DNA of 64,000 bases from Thiomicrospira pelophila DSM 1534 (GTDB lineage: Bacteria > Pseudomonadota > Gammaproteobacteria > Thiomicrospirales > Thiomicrospiraceae), in assembly GCF_000711195.1 (NCBI RefSeq), contig NZ_JOMR01000001.1, positions 1,302,001-1,366,000 of the forward strand. Direction: 5' to 3'. A program made the translations under genes and the position numbers. Within the stretch, counting starts at the first letter, position 1. Every line of letters starts with the position of its first letter. Shown one piece after another: positions 25,670-35,126 of this stretch. The notes below the pieces were generated by a model. That model saw only the letters and a program-made list of their open reading frames with translations. It was not told where the DNA came from and made no database searches.

Positions 25670-26158
25670 TTATTTAGGTAGCCAGAACTTATTCAGCGCG
25701 TCTTCCAGTTCGGTTAATGCTAGATGATAAACCGATTGTTTAAAGTTGACGACCTCTTGTACCGGACGCCAATAGTCGACCCAGGTCCAGGTTTCAAACT
25801 CTGGCGTTGGGTGATCGGCTAAGTTGATCGCGTCGTCTGAACTTTCCAAACCGAGTAGAAACCAAATTTGCTTTTGCCCCACACATACCGGCTGGCTGTA
25901 GTGTCGAATTAAGTGTTTAGGAAGGTCATAATGCAACCAATCGCTTGTTTTGCCTAATACGCGCACATCAGAAGGCGACAAACCGACCTCTTCACGTAAC
26001 TCACGAAACACGGCTTGCTGTGGGGTTTCACTTTCGCGAATGCCGCCCTGCGGAAACTGCCAGGCTTCTTGCTGAATACGCTTGCCCCAGAACAACTTGC
26101 CCTGTTTATTGGCAATAATAATGCCCACATTTAAGCGGTATCCGTCCTGATCAATCAC
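25670..26158 (-). CDS. rppH: RNA pyrophosphohydrolase RppH
   Basis: The 162-residue Nudix enzyme has the box GGIRESETPQQAVFRELREEVGL at about 38-60 with all expected Glu/Arg residues, and begins DGYRLNVGIIIANKQGKLFWGKR like other RppH proteins. It removes pyrophosphate from the 5' end of mRNA to trigger decay. Its transcript runs towards aceE; the divergent neighbour is a HAD phosphatase gene. Confidence 0.95.
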   Translation of the reverse strand: MIDQDGYRLNVGIIIANKQGKLFWGKRIQQEAWQFPQGGIRESETPQQAVFRELREEVGLSPSDVRVLGKTSDWLHYDLPKHLIRHYSQPVCVGQKQIWFLLGLESSDDAINLADHPTPEFETWTWVDYWRPVQEVVNFKQSVYHLALTELEDALNKFWLPK

Positions 26159-26336
26159 AAAAAATCCCTAAAACGATGGCTTTTAAACCAAATAAATTTA
26201 ATTGGAACTAATAATGCCTAAAAGGTCGTATCTTTTCAATCAAAACCGTTTATTTTTGGTAATTGTTTAGCCAAGCATTGTTGAAAACGCTAGCTTGGTT
26301 TAGGATTCCCTTTATTTTTAGTGATAGGAACTCGGC

Positions 26337-26993
26337 ATGAGCTTGGCAATCTTTGATTTGGACAACACGTTAATTGGTGGCGACAGCGACTATCTTTGGG
26401 GCGAATTTTTGGTTAAAAATCAACTCATTGATGCGGACGAATACCGTCGTGCAAACGAACGCTTCTATGAACAATATCAAAACGGCGATTTAGATATTTT
26501 TGAATACCAAACTTTTTCGCTCAAGCCGCTTACTTTACATTCAATGCAACAACTACAGGCTTGGCATAACGAATTTATGCGCGAGATGATTGAGCCGATT
26601 ATGTTGCCGCAAGCCCAAGCGCTGATTGAATCGCACCGATCACAAGGCCACCGCCCGCTGATTATTACCGCCACCAATACCTTTATTACCCGACCGATTG
26701 CTGAAAAATTGGGCATAAATGAGTTGATTGGTACCGAACCAGAAGTTCATGAAGGTCGCTTTACCGGACGCGTTGCCGGCGTGCCGTCGTTTCAACAAGG
26801 TAAAGTGACGCGCTTAGCGGACTGGCTAAAACAACATGATGAAAGCTTAGAAGACAGCTACTTCTATTCTGACTCGCACAACGATTTACCGTTATTAGAA
26901 CAAGTGAGTTATCCAATTGCGGTGGATGCCGATCCGCGCTTAACTCAGGTGGCGAAAGAAAAGGGTTGGAAACAAATGAGTTTGCGCGGTTAA
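26337..26993 (+). CDS. HAD-IB family phosphatase
   Basis: The 218-residue enzyme has motif I DLDNTLIGGDSD (nucleophile Asp7), motif II IITATN, a conserved Lys in QGKVTRL and motif IV FYSDSHNDLPLL. These define the HAD-IB/SerB-like group that includes CicA and phosphoserine phosphatase-like proteins. The helical cap lies between 20 and 80. The substrate is unknown; a phosphorylated amino alcohol or glycerol phosphate is possible. A near copy of the palindrome (27024-27035, one mismatch) follows the gene. Confidence 0.85.
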   Translation: MSLAIFDLDNTLIGGDSDYLWGEFLVKNQLIDADEYRRANERFYEQYQNGDLDIFEYQTFSLKPLTLHSMQQLQAWHNEFMREMIEPIMLPQAQALIESHRSQGHRPLIITATNTFITRPIAEKLGINELIGTEPEVHEGRFTGRVAGVPSFQQGKVTRLADWLKQHDESLEDSYFYSDSHNDLPLLEQVSYPIAVDADPRLTQVAKEKGWKQMSLRG

Positions 26994-27081
26994 CACGTCA
27001 GCTGAAAACACAAAACCCTAAGCAACAGGCCTGGTGCTTAGGGTTAGATGGTTACACTAATTAGTACTAAAGAAATGAACC

Positions 27082-27597
27082 TTACAGTTCCATTTCTTCT
27101 TTAATTTGCGCTACCCATTCAGCGATACGTTTTTCAGTTAATTCCGGTTGCTGATCTTCATCCAGCGCCAAACCGACAAAAAACTCGCCATCTTCGGTCG
27201 CCGCTTTCGATTCATCATACTGATAACCGTCCGTTGACCAATAGCCAGCTGGGGTGCCACCATTTTCAAGCACCACATCGTGCATCATACCAACCGCATC
27301 GACAAAGTATTCGGCGTAATCCGCTTGGTCACCCAAACCAAAACAGGCCACGGTTTTACCTGTAAAATCGATTGAACGAAAGTCTTCCCAAAAATCGTCC
27401 CAGCTACTTTGACGTTCGCCGTAATACCAAGTTGGTTGACCGAGAATCAATTTATCATATTGGTCAAAATCTGATTTTTTAGCCGATGCAATATCATGCA
27501 CATCCACCAGATCCGCACCCAACTTCTGTTTAATTAAGTCGGCAACCCGCTCGGTATTGCCAGTATCTGTTCCGTAAAACAAGCCGATTTTTCCCAT
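27082..27597 (-). CDS. fldA: long-chain flavodoxin
   Basis: The 171-residue protein has the FMN phosphate loop GTDTGNTERVAD, then PTWYYGERQSSWDDFW and GLGDQADYAEYFVDAVG, with the extra loop of long-chain flavodoxins. It carries low-potential electrons in place of ferredoxin, especially under iron limitation. A Fur-box-like sequence lies 46-64 bases upstream of the start codon, consistent with iron repression. It is monocistronic. Confidence 0.95.
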   Translation of the reverse strand: MGKIGLFYGTDTGNTERVADLIKQKLGADLVDVHDIASAKKSDFDQYDKLILGQPTWYYGERQSSWDDFWEDFRSIDFTGKTVACFGLGDQADYAEYFVDAVGMMHDVVLENGGTPAGYWSTDGYQYDESKAATEDGEFFVGLALDEDQQPELTEKRIAEWVAQIKEEMEL

Positions 27598-27642
27598 ACA
27601 ATTTCCTTTACACTTAGCAACTCAATACAATGAGCGCTATTT

Positions 27643-27661
27643 GATAATGACAATCTTAAAA
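27643..27661 (-). promoter_or_regulatory. Fur-box-like operator upstream of fldA
   Basis: GATAATGACAATCTTAAAA matches the 19-bp Fur consensus at 14 positions, with the first 13 bases nearly perfect. It lies where the flavodoxin promoter is expected. Confidence 0.55.
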
Positions 27662-27739
27662 AAAGTGCGACAATAATAGCACACCCAGCCAGCTTGGCTA
27701 ATTGACGAATTTTATGAACACGCATGAAAAATACTGATT

Positions 27740-27949
27740 ATGAAAAACATTGACTGCTTTCGTTGCCAATATTTCTACATTACCTGGGAAGCCAGTAAAC
27801 CCCGTGGCTGCAAGGCCTTTGGCTTTAAAACCTCGCGCTTGCCCAGCCAGGTGGTGTATGAAACTTCTGGAGAGGCCTGTATGAAATTTCGCCCTAAACC
27901 CAATAATGCCAAACCCGGTAAAAATAAAGAGAACGGCTGGATTGCTTAA
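27740..27949 (+). CDS. small four-cysteine protein of unknown function
   Basis: The 69-residue protein has CFRCQYFYITWE, then RGCKAFGFKTSRLPSQVVYETSGEACMKFRPK. Four cysteines (C6, C9, C24, C47) could form a zinc or Fe-S site. The motif set belongs to a conserved small family seen in many proteobacteria without a known role, sometimes mislabelled as uracil-DNA glycosylase. The tail is basic. It is divergent from fldA. Confidence 0.75.
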   Translation: MKNIDCFRCQYFYITWEASKPRGCKAFGFKTSRLPSQVVYETSGEACMKFRPKPNNAKPGKNKENGWIA

Positions 27950-27976
27950 AACCGACTTTAAATCGGTTCAACCTGG

Positions 27977-28543
27977 CTAAGTGGACGAGTTTGTTAAACG
28001 CCTCAAGGCCGCCCAGTTAAATAATGGTCCTGGGTCGGTTTTACGTCCAGGGGCAATATCACTATGCCCCACTATGGCGGACTTACTTAAACTTGGATAG
28101 GCCTTTTGAAGCGCCAAAACCGCCAAGGCTAACGCCTCATACTGACTAGCCGTATAGGCGATATGATCCGCACCTTCCAACTCAATCCCAATCGAAAAAT
28201 CATTACAATTTTCACGCCCATCAAAACAGGACACACCCGCGTGCCAAGCGCGCTGGTTAAAATCGACAAACTGAATCACATCACCATTACGTCGAATAAA
28301 TAAATGCGATGAAACTTTTAGCCCATCTATGCCTTGATAATAAGGGTCTTCTTGCGGGTTAAGTTGGTTGGTAAAAAGCTGCTCTACCCCCATTCCACCA
28401 AATTCATCAGGCGGTAAACTAATGCCATGCACCACAATCAATTCAGGTACCAGGCCTGGTGGTCGCGGTTCAAAATTCGGGCTCGCAATCCATTTAGCTT
28501 CTTCTAATCGGCCGTTTTGCGGATTCACATGCATGGTTTTCAA
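27977..28543 (-). CDS. ampD: 1,6-anhydro-N-acetylmuramyl-L-alanine amidase AmpD
   Basis: This 188-residue zinc amidase has LIVVHGISLPPDEFGG (first zinc His), QRAWHAGVSCFDGRENCNDFSIGIELEG (the core fold) and IVGHSDIAPGRKTDPGPLFNW (second His and Asp ligand). It acts in the cytoplasm on anhydro-muropeptides during wall recycling. PGLVPELIVVHG at the start is encoded over a palindrome copy. Divergent from nadC, as in many gammaproteobacteria. Confidence 0.95.
   Translation of the reverse strand: MKTMHVNPQNGRLEEAKWIASPNFEPRPPGLVPELIVVHGISLPPDEFGGMGVEQLFTNQLNPQEDPYYQGIDGLKVSSHLFIRRNGDVIQFVDFNQRAWHAGVSCFDGRENCNDFSIGIELEGADHIAYTASQYEALALAVLALQKAYPSLSKSAIVGHSDIAPGRKTDPGPLFNWAALRRLTNSST
28449..28460. 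repeat. ACCAGGCCTGGT palindrome, in ampD
   Basis: Exact copy, read as Pro-Gly-Leu-Val. Confidence 0.95.
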
Positions 28544-28588
28544 TTGGCTTTCATCCTTTCACACTCCGCCAGGGCTGGGTTTTTGGTG

Positions 28589-28594
28589 TATAAT
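28589..28594 (+). promoter_or_regulatory. possible -10 element for nadC
   Basis: A perfect TATAAT lies 57 bases before the nadC start. No good -35 hexamer stands at the right distance, so this rests on the -10 match alone. Confidence 0.35.
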
Positions 28595-28650
28595 TATGGG
28601 GTTATTTTCGCACTCTATTTAAACATTTTAAAGTAAACACCTCACAGCCT

Positions 28651-29487
28651 ATGGATCAATTTTTTAAGGATTTAACCGCGTGCGTGCGTTTTGCGCTACA
28701 AGAAGACCTGGGACATGCTGACCTGACAGCGGATTTAATTGACCCGCAAACTCAAGCCCATGCCCGCATTCTATGCCGCGAAGACGCGATTGTTTGCGGT
28801 CGACCTTGGTTTGATGAGGTGTTTCATCAACTTGACCCTAGCCTCACCATTCATTGGCATTGTAAAGAAGGCGATAGGGTTAAAGCGGATCAATTGTTAT
28901 GCGAAATTACCGGCAATGCACGCAAAATATTGACCGGTGAGCGCACCGCTTTGAATTTTTTACAAACCCTCTCAGCGACGTCTACGGTTACCTCGCGTTA
29001 TGTAGCGGAGCTTAGCGGACAAAAAACCCGCCTGCTTGATACCCGAAAAACTCTGCCAGGCTTGAGACTTGCGCAGAAATACGCCGTAAAATGTGGCGGT
29101 GGTCAAAACCACCGTTTTGGTTTGTATGATGCAATTTTGATTAAAGAAAATCATATCATTGCTTGTGGTGACTTAACCCAAGCGGTAACACGCGCCAAAC
29201 AACAACACCCAGGGGTGTCAGTCGAAGTTGAAACCGAAAACCTAGCGGAAGTCGAACTGGCGGTAGCGGCGCAAGCCGATATTATTATGCTGGATAACTT
29301 TAGTTTGATTGAAATTGAGCAGGCCGTCAAATTAGTAGCTGGACGCGCCAAACTCGAAGCTTCTGGCAATGTCGAGATCGCTCAACTCAAAACCCTCGCC
29401 AATACCGGAGTAGACTTTATTTCCACTGGTGCCATTACCAAGCATATTCAAGCCATCGATTTGTCGATGCGCTTTGAGTTTATATAA
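28651..29487 (+). CDS. nadC: nicotinate-nucleotide pyrophosphorylase (quinolinate phosphoribosyltransferase)
   Basis: The 278-residue enzyme has the QPRTase landmarks ALQEDLGHADLTADL, ERTALNFLQTLSATST, the RKTLPGLRLAQKYAVKCGGGQNHRFGLYDAILIKENHI block with its active-site Lys/Arg/His, and VEVETEN for phosphate binding. It converts quinolinate and PRPP to nicotinate mononucleotide in NAD synthesis. Confidence 0.96.
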   Translation: MDQFFKDLTACVRFALQEDLGHADLTADLIDPQTQAHARILCREDAIVCGRPWFDEVFHQLDPSLTIHWHCKEGDRVKADQLLCEITGNARKILTGERTALNFLQTLSATSTVTSRYVAELSGQKTRLLDTRKTLPGLRLAQKYAVKCGGGQNHRFGLYDAILIKENHIIACGDLTQAVTRAKQQHPGVSVEVETENLAEVELAVAAQADIIMLDNFSLIEIEQAVKLVAGRAKLEASGNVEIAQLKTLANTGVDFISTGAITKHIQAIDLSMRFEFI

Positions 29488-29544
29488 TTCGGTGGTTTTT
29501 ACTATTTCCGCTCAAGTGTCAGATAAAGTAATTAAGGTTTAAGA

Positions 29545-31542
29545 ATGGATCATTCAGGTCAAGATCATATTTTATTAATGGTAGTCATGCTTCTGGGTCT
29601 GGCCGTATTAACCGTTTCTTTATCCAGACGCCTGCACATGCCCCCCATCCTTAGCTATATCATTGTCGGCATTATTGTTGGACCGGGTGTATTGGGTTTA
29701 ATTGAGAACAAGGCCAGCACCCTATTCCTGGCTGAAATCGGCATCGTCTTTTTATTATTCTCAATCGGATTAGAATTCTCGTTAGCGCAAATGAAAGCCA
29801 TGCGAAATCTGGTGTTTGGGTTGGGCGCATTACAAGTATTTGTCACCGGCGGTGTTGTATTTTTAATCGCACAGGCCTTTGGGCTAGACACCAACACAAG
29901 CATCGTGATTGCCAGTGCCTTCGCCTTATCATCCACCGCGATTGTCATTAAACAGCTCACCGAACAAGGTGAAATCCAATCTCGTCACGGTCGTAGCGCT
30001 ATTGGTATGTTGATTTTCCAAGATATTATTGCGATTCCGTTACTGATTTTAATTCCCGCCTTGGCACTCACACAATCGGATATTTCTCTTGGCTCGGCGC
30101 TCGGCATGTCGTTTTTGAAAGGCCTATTTGTCGTTATTTTGATGCTGTTATTAGGCCGTTATGTGTTACGCCCGCTCTTTAACGAAGTGGCCTCTGCCAA
30201 GTCCACCGAGCTCTTTATGTTAACCGTGTTGTTTGTCGCGCTCGGTTCAGCTGCTTTAACCGAAGAAATCGGTTTATCTTTAACTTTGGGCGCGTTTTTA
30301 GCCGGCATGATGCTGGGCGAAACCGAATATCGCCACCAAATTGAAGCGGATATTCGCCCTTTCCAAGACGTATTATTAGGTCTGTTTTTTATTACCGTAG
30401 GCATGATGATTGCCCCGATGGTGATTTACGAAAATCTGTTGATGGTGCTAAGTATCACATTTGGCATTATGCTTCTTAAAGCCTTGATTATTTTTGGTTT
30501 AATGCGGTTTGTGTTCAGAAAACCAGGGGGCGTATCCATTCGTTCTGCGATTACACTAGGTCAAGTAGGCGAATTTGGTCTAGTCATCATGACGCTTGGT
30601 TTTACCTACAATCTTCTGCCAACCGAGGTTGGCCAAATTCTTTTATCTTCTGCTGTATTAAGCATGATGGCCGCCCCGCTTTTAGTGAAGTTTAATGGAC
30701 GCTTAACCAACTTCATCAGTATCGGTTACAACGTTGAACGCAAACAAATGGAAAGTGCGATTGAGCAAGATACCGAATACCTAAAAGACCATGTTATTTT
30801 GTGTGGTTTTGGGCGTGTAGGCCAAACCACTAAACGATTTTTGACCAACGCCAACTTTCCGTTTGTGGCGCTCGATCTCGATATATCCCGCATCAAAGAG
30901 GCGCAACTTGCGGGTGAACCGGTTTATTATGGCGATGCCGCCAAGGCGGATATTCTGCATTCCTGCAAAATAGATAAAGCCAAAGTTATCATCATCACCT
31001 ATCACGACCACCACGTTTCGCTAAAAACACTGAACGCGATTCGTCAGATTCGTAGTGATATTCCAGTTTTGGTTAGAACCCAAGATGATAGTCATCTACA
31101 AGAATTCTTGGATGCGGGTGCGACCGAAGTGATTCCAGATATTTTCGAATCCAGCATCATGTTGTCTTCGCACCTGCTATTAATGCTCGGGCATCCGGCC
31201 AGCCAAGTGCTTAAAGAAACCCGTAAAGCGCGTGAAGACCGTTATAGTCTGCTTGCCAACTTCTATGCCGGTGAATCCGACATCCGAACCGGCGCACCGC
31301 AAATACAAGGCGGGATTATTCATGCCGTCAGCTTAGATGAGAATGCATTTGCAATCGGGAAACGCTTAAAAGAAATCGATTTTGCCGAAAATGGCGTGCA
31401 TGTTGATGCGGTAAAACGCGGCTCGGTACGTGGCGAAAATCCCGATGAAAACACCCGCCTACGTACTGAGGACACGGTTATTATCTCAGGTCTACCGGAA
31501 GCGGTCGAAAAAATGGATAGCATTTTAAAGCAAGGTTATTAA
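29545..31542 (+). CDS. CPA2-family (KefB/KefC-like) cation:proton antiporter with RCK domain
   Basis: The 665-residue protein has about 12 membrane helices (to about residue 385) with the CPA2 segments PPILSYIIVGIIVGPGVLG and SSTAIVIKQLTEQGE. A cytoplasmic TrkA-N/RCK domain (about 412-530) begins with VILCGFGRVGQTTKRFL, and a TrkA-C domain (about 575-660) follows. Such proteins exchange K+ (or Na+) for H+ under ligand control. No kefF/kefG partner is present, so glutathione gating is uncertain. Confidence 0.9.
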   Translation: MDHSGQDHILLMVVMLLGLAVLTVSLSRRLHMPPILSYIIVGIIVGPGVLGLIENKASTLFLAEIGIVFLLFSIGLEFSLAQMKAMRNLVFGLGALQVFVTGGVVFLIAQAFGLDTNTSIVIASAFALSSTAIVIKQLTEQGEIQSRHGRSAIGMLIFQDIIAIPLLILIPALALTQSDISLGSALGMSFLKGLFVVILMLLLGRYVLRPLFNEVASAKSTELFMLTVLFVALGSAALTEEIGLSLTLGAFLAGMMLGETEYRHQIEADIRPFQDVLLGLFFITVGMMIAPMVIYENLLMVLSITFGIMLLKALIIFGLMRFVFRKPGGVSIRSAITLGQVGEFGLVIMTLGFTYNLLPTEVGQILLSSAVLSMMAAPLLVKFNGRLTNFISIGYNVERKQMESAIEQDTEYLKDHVILCGFGRVGQTTKRFLTNANFPFVALDLDISRIKEAQLAGEPVYYGDAAKADILHSCKIDKAKVIIITYHDHHVSLKTLNAIRQIRSDIPVLVRTQDDSHLQEFLDAGATEVIPDIFESSIMLSSHLLLMLGHPASQVLKETRKAREDRYSLLANFYAGESDIRTGAPQIQGGIIHAVSLDENAFAIGKRLKEIDFAENGVHVDAVKRGSVRGENPDENTRLRTEDTVIISGLPEAVEKMDSILKQGY

Positions 31543-31571
31543 TAAACCGGCGCATTAGAAACAACCTAACC

Positions 31572-31583
31572 ACCAGGCCTGGT
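31572..31583. repeat. ACCAGGCCTGGT palindrome, 22-bp version
   Basis: Exact copy with perfect arms over 31567-31588, lying between the convergent antiporter and pgeF genes, where it could act as a terminator hairpin. Confidence 0.95.
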
Positions 31584-31591
31584 GGTTAATC

Positions 31592-32362
31592 CTATTTATC
31601 GGATTCGGCTTTTGCTTCCAACCAAATCAAACTCGCCATTCGGCCAGTTTGGTTGTCTCTACGGTAAGAATAAAAACGTGTGGAATCGGCGTAGGAACAT
31701 AAGCCGGATTGAGTGATAATTTCGATGCCGTGAAAACGTAATATCTGTTCGGCCATTGCGGCCAGATCGGCCAACCATTTCTGGCCGTGTGGCTGAAAAT
31801 AGTCAGTAAATAATGGGTATTTTTGGATAAAGGCTTGACGGACTTCATCACCCACTTCAAAAAACGCGGCTGAAATCGCCGGGCCAATCCAAGCCTGCCA
31901 GCTATCGTCACCAGCCCTGGTGATACATTGGTTTAAACTGGTTTCAATAATACCGTCCACCAAACCCCGCCAACCGGCATGAATCGCACACACCCTCTTG
32001 CCGTTGGTTAAAAGTATGGGTAAACAATCCGCTGTCATAACACTAAGCACCAGGCCGGGTTGATCGGTCCAAATGGCATCCGCTGTGGGTATTTGCTGAG
32101 GAGTATGATCAACATACAAACAATTGGTGGTGTGTTGCTGATCTAGCCAAACAATGGCCGATTGTTTGAGTTTTTGGGCTAGAAGCTGTCGATTTTGGCT
32201 AACCGCTTGCGGATCATCTTCAACATGATAGGCAAGATTGAGCGAATCATAAGGCGGCAAGCTAACGCCACCTTGACGTGTAGTGGTAAAGGCTTGCACT
32301 GAAGCAACTTTTGGCCAGTTCGGTTTGATCAGTGGCAAATCAATCGTCTGGGATATCATCAT
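31592..32362 (-). CDS. pgeF: purine nucleoside phosphorylase / peptidoglycan editing factor PgeF (YfiH)
   Basis: The 256-residue protein of the multicopper-oxidase-like YfiH family has TTRQGGVSLPPYDSLNLAYHVEDDP, MTADCLPILL and CAIHAGWRGLVDGI. The Cys and His residues of the last two form the zinc site. Family members phosphorolyse purine nucleosides and have been linked to correct muropeptide composition. The start overlaps the end of rluD, a pair conserved in gammaproteobacteria. Two diverged palindrome-like sequences occur in it (near 31911 and 32051). Confidence 0.92.
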   Translation of the reverse strand: MMISQTIDLPLIKPNWPKVASVQAFTTTRQGGVSLPPYDSLNLAYHVEDDPQAVSQNRQLLAQKLKQSAIVWLDQQHTTNCLYVDHTPQQIPTADAIWTDQPGLVLSVMTADCLPILLTNGKRVCAIHAGWRGLVDGIIETSLNQCITRAGDDSWQAWIGPAISAAFFEVGDEVRQAFIQKYPLFTDYFQPHGQKWLADLAAMAEQILRFHGIEIITQSGLCSYADSTRFYSYRRDNQTGRMASLIWLEAKAESDK

Positions 32363-33437
32363 CCGTTACCCACTCGACCTCAACGTCGTAATCGTAATCA
32401 AACTCATCGTAGGCGTTATTGCGGTTGGCAATAAAATCAACTTGGTCGTCACGCAGTATATCAATTAACAATGCCATATCGTCTGGCATTGGCGCTTTCC
32501 ATTTTAGGATTTTGCCGGTTTCTGGATGCGTCAGACTTAACACACCTGCGTGAAGTGCTTGGCGTTTGAAGTTGCGTAATAACTCAACGAATTCGGGCAT
32601 CATTTGTTTTGGAATACGCAAACGTTGGCCATAAACCGGGTCGCCCAATAATGGAAAACCTAAATACGCCATGTGGACACGAATTTGGTGAGTGCGGCCG
32701 GTTTCTAAACTGACTTTAACATGCGTATGCGCACGAAACTTTTCGGCGACACGATAATGACTCACCGCCGGTTTTCCGCCGGAGGTACGCACGGCCATAC
32801 GTTTTCGATCATGCACATGACGACCAATCGGTTTATTAATGCTGCCGCCGGAAATCATATTGCCGACCACTAGGGCATCGTAAACGCGTTCGACATCGTG
32901 ACGTTGTAGCTGATCGACTAAATGTGTTTGCGCTTGTAAGGTTTTGGCCACCACCATTAAGCCGGACGTATCTTTATCCAGACGGTGAACAATACCCGCA
33001 CGCGGCACTTCGCGTAAAGCGGGCGCATAATAAAGCAAGGCGTTCATAACCGTGCCATCTGGATTACCCGCACCCGGATGAACCACCAGGCCTGCAGGCT
33101 TATTGATGACGAGAATTGCATTATCTTCGTAAACAATATCTAGTTCAATCGGCTGGGCTTCGATGTCGGTTTCATCTTCGCTTAACACATTGACCAACAC
33201 CTGCTCGCCACCTAAAACAATATGGCGTGGTTTTGTGATGACTTTACCATCCAGTGTCACGGCCCCCTGCTTTAGCCAACTTTGCAATCGGCTACGCGAA
33301 TATTGTGAAAACTCACTCGCTAACACGGCATCCAAACGGGCTCCCATGTGTGCGGCTGAAATTTTTGCGGACAGGGTCTGACTACTCAAGCGAACATCCT
33401 TATTGTGTGATACTATTTCTTGATTATTTTGGCTCAT
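32340..33437 (-). CDS. rluD: 23S rRNA pseudouridine synthase RluD
   Basis: The 365-residue enzyme has an S4 RNA-binding domain (about 30-80, ARLDAVLASEFSQYSRSRLQSWLKQGAV), then KPAGLVVHPGAG, the catalytic HRLDKDTSGLMVVAK and GRTHQIRVHMAYLGFPLLGDPVYG. It modifies helix 69 of 23S rRNA. A long acidic C-terminal tail (DEFDYDYDVEVEWVTDDDIPDD) overlaps the start of pgeF. A palindrome variant at 33085-33096 encodes the invariant PAGLV. Divergent from bamD. Confidence 0.95.
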   Translation of the reverse strand: MSQNNQEIVSHNKDVRLSSQTLSAKISAAHMGARLDAVLASEFSQYSRSRLQSWLKQGAVTLDGKVITKPRHIVLGGEQVLVNVLSEDETDIEAQPIELDIVYEDNAILVINKPAGLVVHPGAGNPDGTVMNALLYYAPALREVPRAGIVHRLDKDTSGLMVVAKTLQAQTHLVDQLQRHDVERVYDALVVGNMISGGSINKPIGRHVHDRKRMAVRTSGGKPAVSHYRVAEKFRAHTHVKVSLETGRTHQIRVHMAYLGFPLLGDPVYGQRLRIPKQMMPEFVELLRNFKRQALHAGVLSLTHPETGKILKWKAPMPDDMALLIDILRDDQVDFIANRNNAYDEFDYDYDVEVEWVTDDDIPDD

Positions 33438-33454
33438 ATTGTAACCGAGAACCT

Positions 33455-34186
33455 ATGTTAAGAACGCTTTCACTGTTAATCTTTACCAGCTTTTTTATCA
33501 CCCTCACCTCTGGCTGTTCATCCTTACTGATTAAACCCGAATCTGAGTGGACGGTTGAAGAGTTCTACGAAAAGGCTAAAAATGAGTTTGATAGTAGCCA
33601 GTGGAGCATGGCGATTGAGTACTATGAGAAGCTTAAAGCCAACTTTCCTTATGGCGTGTACGCCGAGCAATCTTACCTAGAACTTGCCTACTCTTATTAT
33701 CGTTATGACGAACCGCAATCGGCTATTCGTGAGTTAGAAGAGTTTATTCGACTTTATCCGCGCCACAGCCGATTAGATTATGCCTATTATTTAAAGGCTG
33801 TGGCGACGGACTCCATTAACCAAAGCTGGTTGGATAAGTTTATCACTGACCCGGCTAACCGCGATGCCAAATCGTCTCGTGAGGCCTATCGCGCTTACCA
33901 AGAAGTGATTGAGAAGTTTCCTGACAGCGCCTATGCCAAACCATCTCAGCAACGTTTAATTATTCTGACCAACCGTTTAGCACGTGGCCAACTACAGATA
34001 GCCGAATATTATTTTAAACGCAAAGCCTATATGGCCGCCGCTACCCGCGCCAAACAATTGCTTGAAGATTACCCATTGGCTCAGACCAATTTAAAAGCCT
34101 TAAAACTGCTGAAAACATCTTATGAAAAGCTAGGCATGCAAGGTAATGCGGATAGTGTTCAAGCTGTTATCGACCAAAACACTTGA
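33455..34186 (+). CDS. bamD: outer membrane assembly lipoprotein BamD
   Basis: From ATG 33455 the protein has 243 residues with a lipoprotein signal ending in LTSGC (lipid Cys near 25). It then has TPR helices beginning WTVEEFYEKAKNEFDSSQWSMAIEYYEKL and NFPYGVYAEQSYLELAYSYYRYDEPQSAIRELEEFIRLYP. BamD is an essential part of the BAM complex that inserts outer-membrane barrels. An upstream extension of the frame lies inside rluD and is not used. The rluD/bamD divergent pair is conserved in gammaproteobacteria. Confidence 0.95.
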   Translation: MLRTLSLLIFTSFFITLTSGCSSLLIKPESEWTVEEFYEKAKNEFDSSQWSMAIEYYEKLKANFPYGVYAEQSYLELAYSYYRYDEPQSAIRELEEFIRLYPRHSRLDYAYYLKAVATDSINQSWLDKFITDPANRDAKSSREAYRAYQEVIEKFPDSAYAKPSQQRLIILTNRLARGQLQIAEYYFKRKAYMAAATRAKQLLEDYPLAQTNLKALKLLKTSYEKLGMQGNADSVQAVIDQNT

Positions 34187-34198
34187 TTAAAACCAGGC

Positions 34199-34210
34199 AC
34201 CAGGCCTGGT
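34199..34210. repeat. ACCAGGCCTGGT palindrome, after bamD
   Basis: Exact copy in the convergent gap between bamD and the M23 peptidase gene; inner palindrome 14 bp (34198-34211). Confidence 0.95.
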
Positions 34211-34244
34211 GGTTCTTAAATTAATTCAGAATAGATACGATTGA

Positions 34245-35126
34245 TTAGTTTCTGGCTTGTGTCTCATCAAACACAACTTGGTTACTGACAATTTTATCAC
34301 CGCTTATTAGATCTCGCGGCAATTGAAACATTAACGCTGGATCAAGCCGCACATTAAACCAACTCATCCCCCAATGTAAATGCGGCCCGGTCGCTCGCCC
34401 AGTTGCGCCCATAGTGGCGACCAATTGACCGCGCTCAACCACTTCACCTTCTTTAACCAACATGTCTTCCAGGTGCATAAAACCAGAACGTAGGCCATAA
34501 CCGTGATCAATAAATATCGTATTACCGCTTAACTCCATCGACTCAGCTAAGGTAATTTGGCCGGAGGCTGGCGCATAAATCGGTGTGCCGGTTTTACTGG
34601 CGATATCAACCCCCATGTGTGGCGCACGTGCATGACCGTTTAAGATACGCTGACTGCCGTATACGCCAGTAATCCAACCTTCTGCAGGCCAATCAAAGCC
34701 GTTTTGAAAATACGGCATATTTAAATACACCTTGCGTGCTTGCGCCGCCTTTTGCGCATCGGCTCGGATTTTTTTCAAGGTCGCTTCGTCCGGCGTAACA
34801 TGTTTAGAAGGCAAGCCATTAATACGTTGAATCTGATAATCTCGCTGTGCCACTTTCAATTCATGTTGTTGAGTTTGACCATTTGGAGGCGTGACGGTTA
34901 AGCGCACATTCGGTTGCGCATCACGCGAAAACGCGATTAACGCTAAACCTTCTGAATCCGCTGTAAAACGGCGTTTTTCGAACTCAATTTTACTGTTAGG
35001 CTCGACTTTGAGCTGAACCCAAGCACCCTGTGCTAACGTGCCCTTGACTTCTAACGCCAATACGCTTGACGATAGTAAACACCCCATACTCATGAGCGCC
35101 CAGGTTTTCAGTTGATTAAGCTTCAT
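34245..35126 (-). CDS. M23-family metallopeptidase (LytM-type)
   Basis: The 293-residue exported protein has a signal peptide (to about residue 24), a beta-rich N-terminal region, and a C-terminal peptidase domain with [20 protein letters not shown] (zinc His and Asp) and [10 protein letters not shown] (HxH motif). It probably cuts peptidoglycan crosslinks in the periplasm or activates an amidase. Its start overlaps the end of rnhA by 11 bases. Confidence 0.9.
   Translation of the reverse strand: MKLNQLKTWALMSMGCLLSSSVLALEVKGTLAQGAWVQLKVEPNSKIEFEKRRFTADSEGLALIAFSRDAQPNVRLTVTPPNGQTQQHELKVAQRDYQIQRINGLPSKHVTPDEATLKKIRADAQKAAQARKVYLNMPYFQNGFDWPAEGWITGVYGSQRILNGHARAPHMGVDIASKTGTPIYAPASGQITLAESMELSGNTIFIDHGYGLRSGFMHLEDMLVKEGEVVERGQLVATMGATGRATGPHLHWGMSWFNVRLDPALMFQLPRDLISGDKIVSNQVVFDETQARN

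Noticed and set aside
33254-33454. An N-terminal extension of bamD by 67 residues
   Set aside because: It lies antisense inside rluD, and the lipoprotein signal begins at the ATG at 33455.
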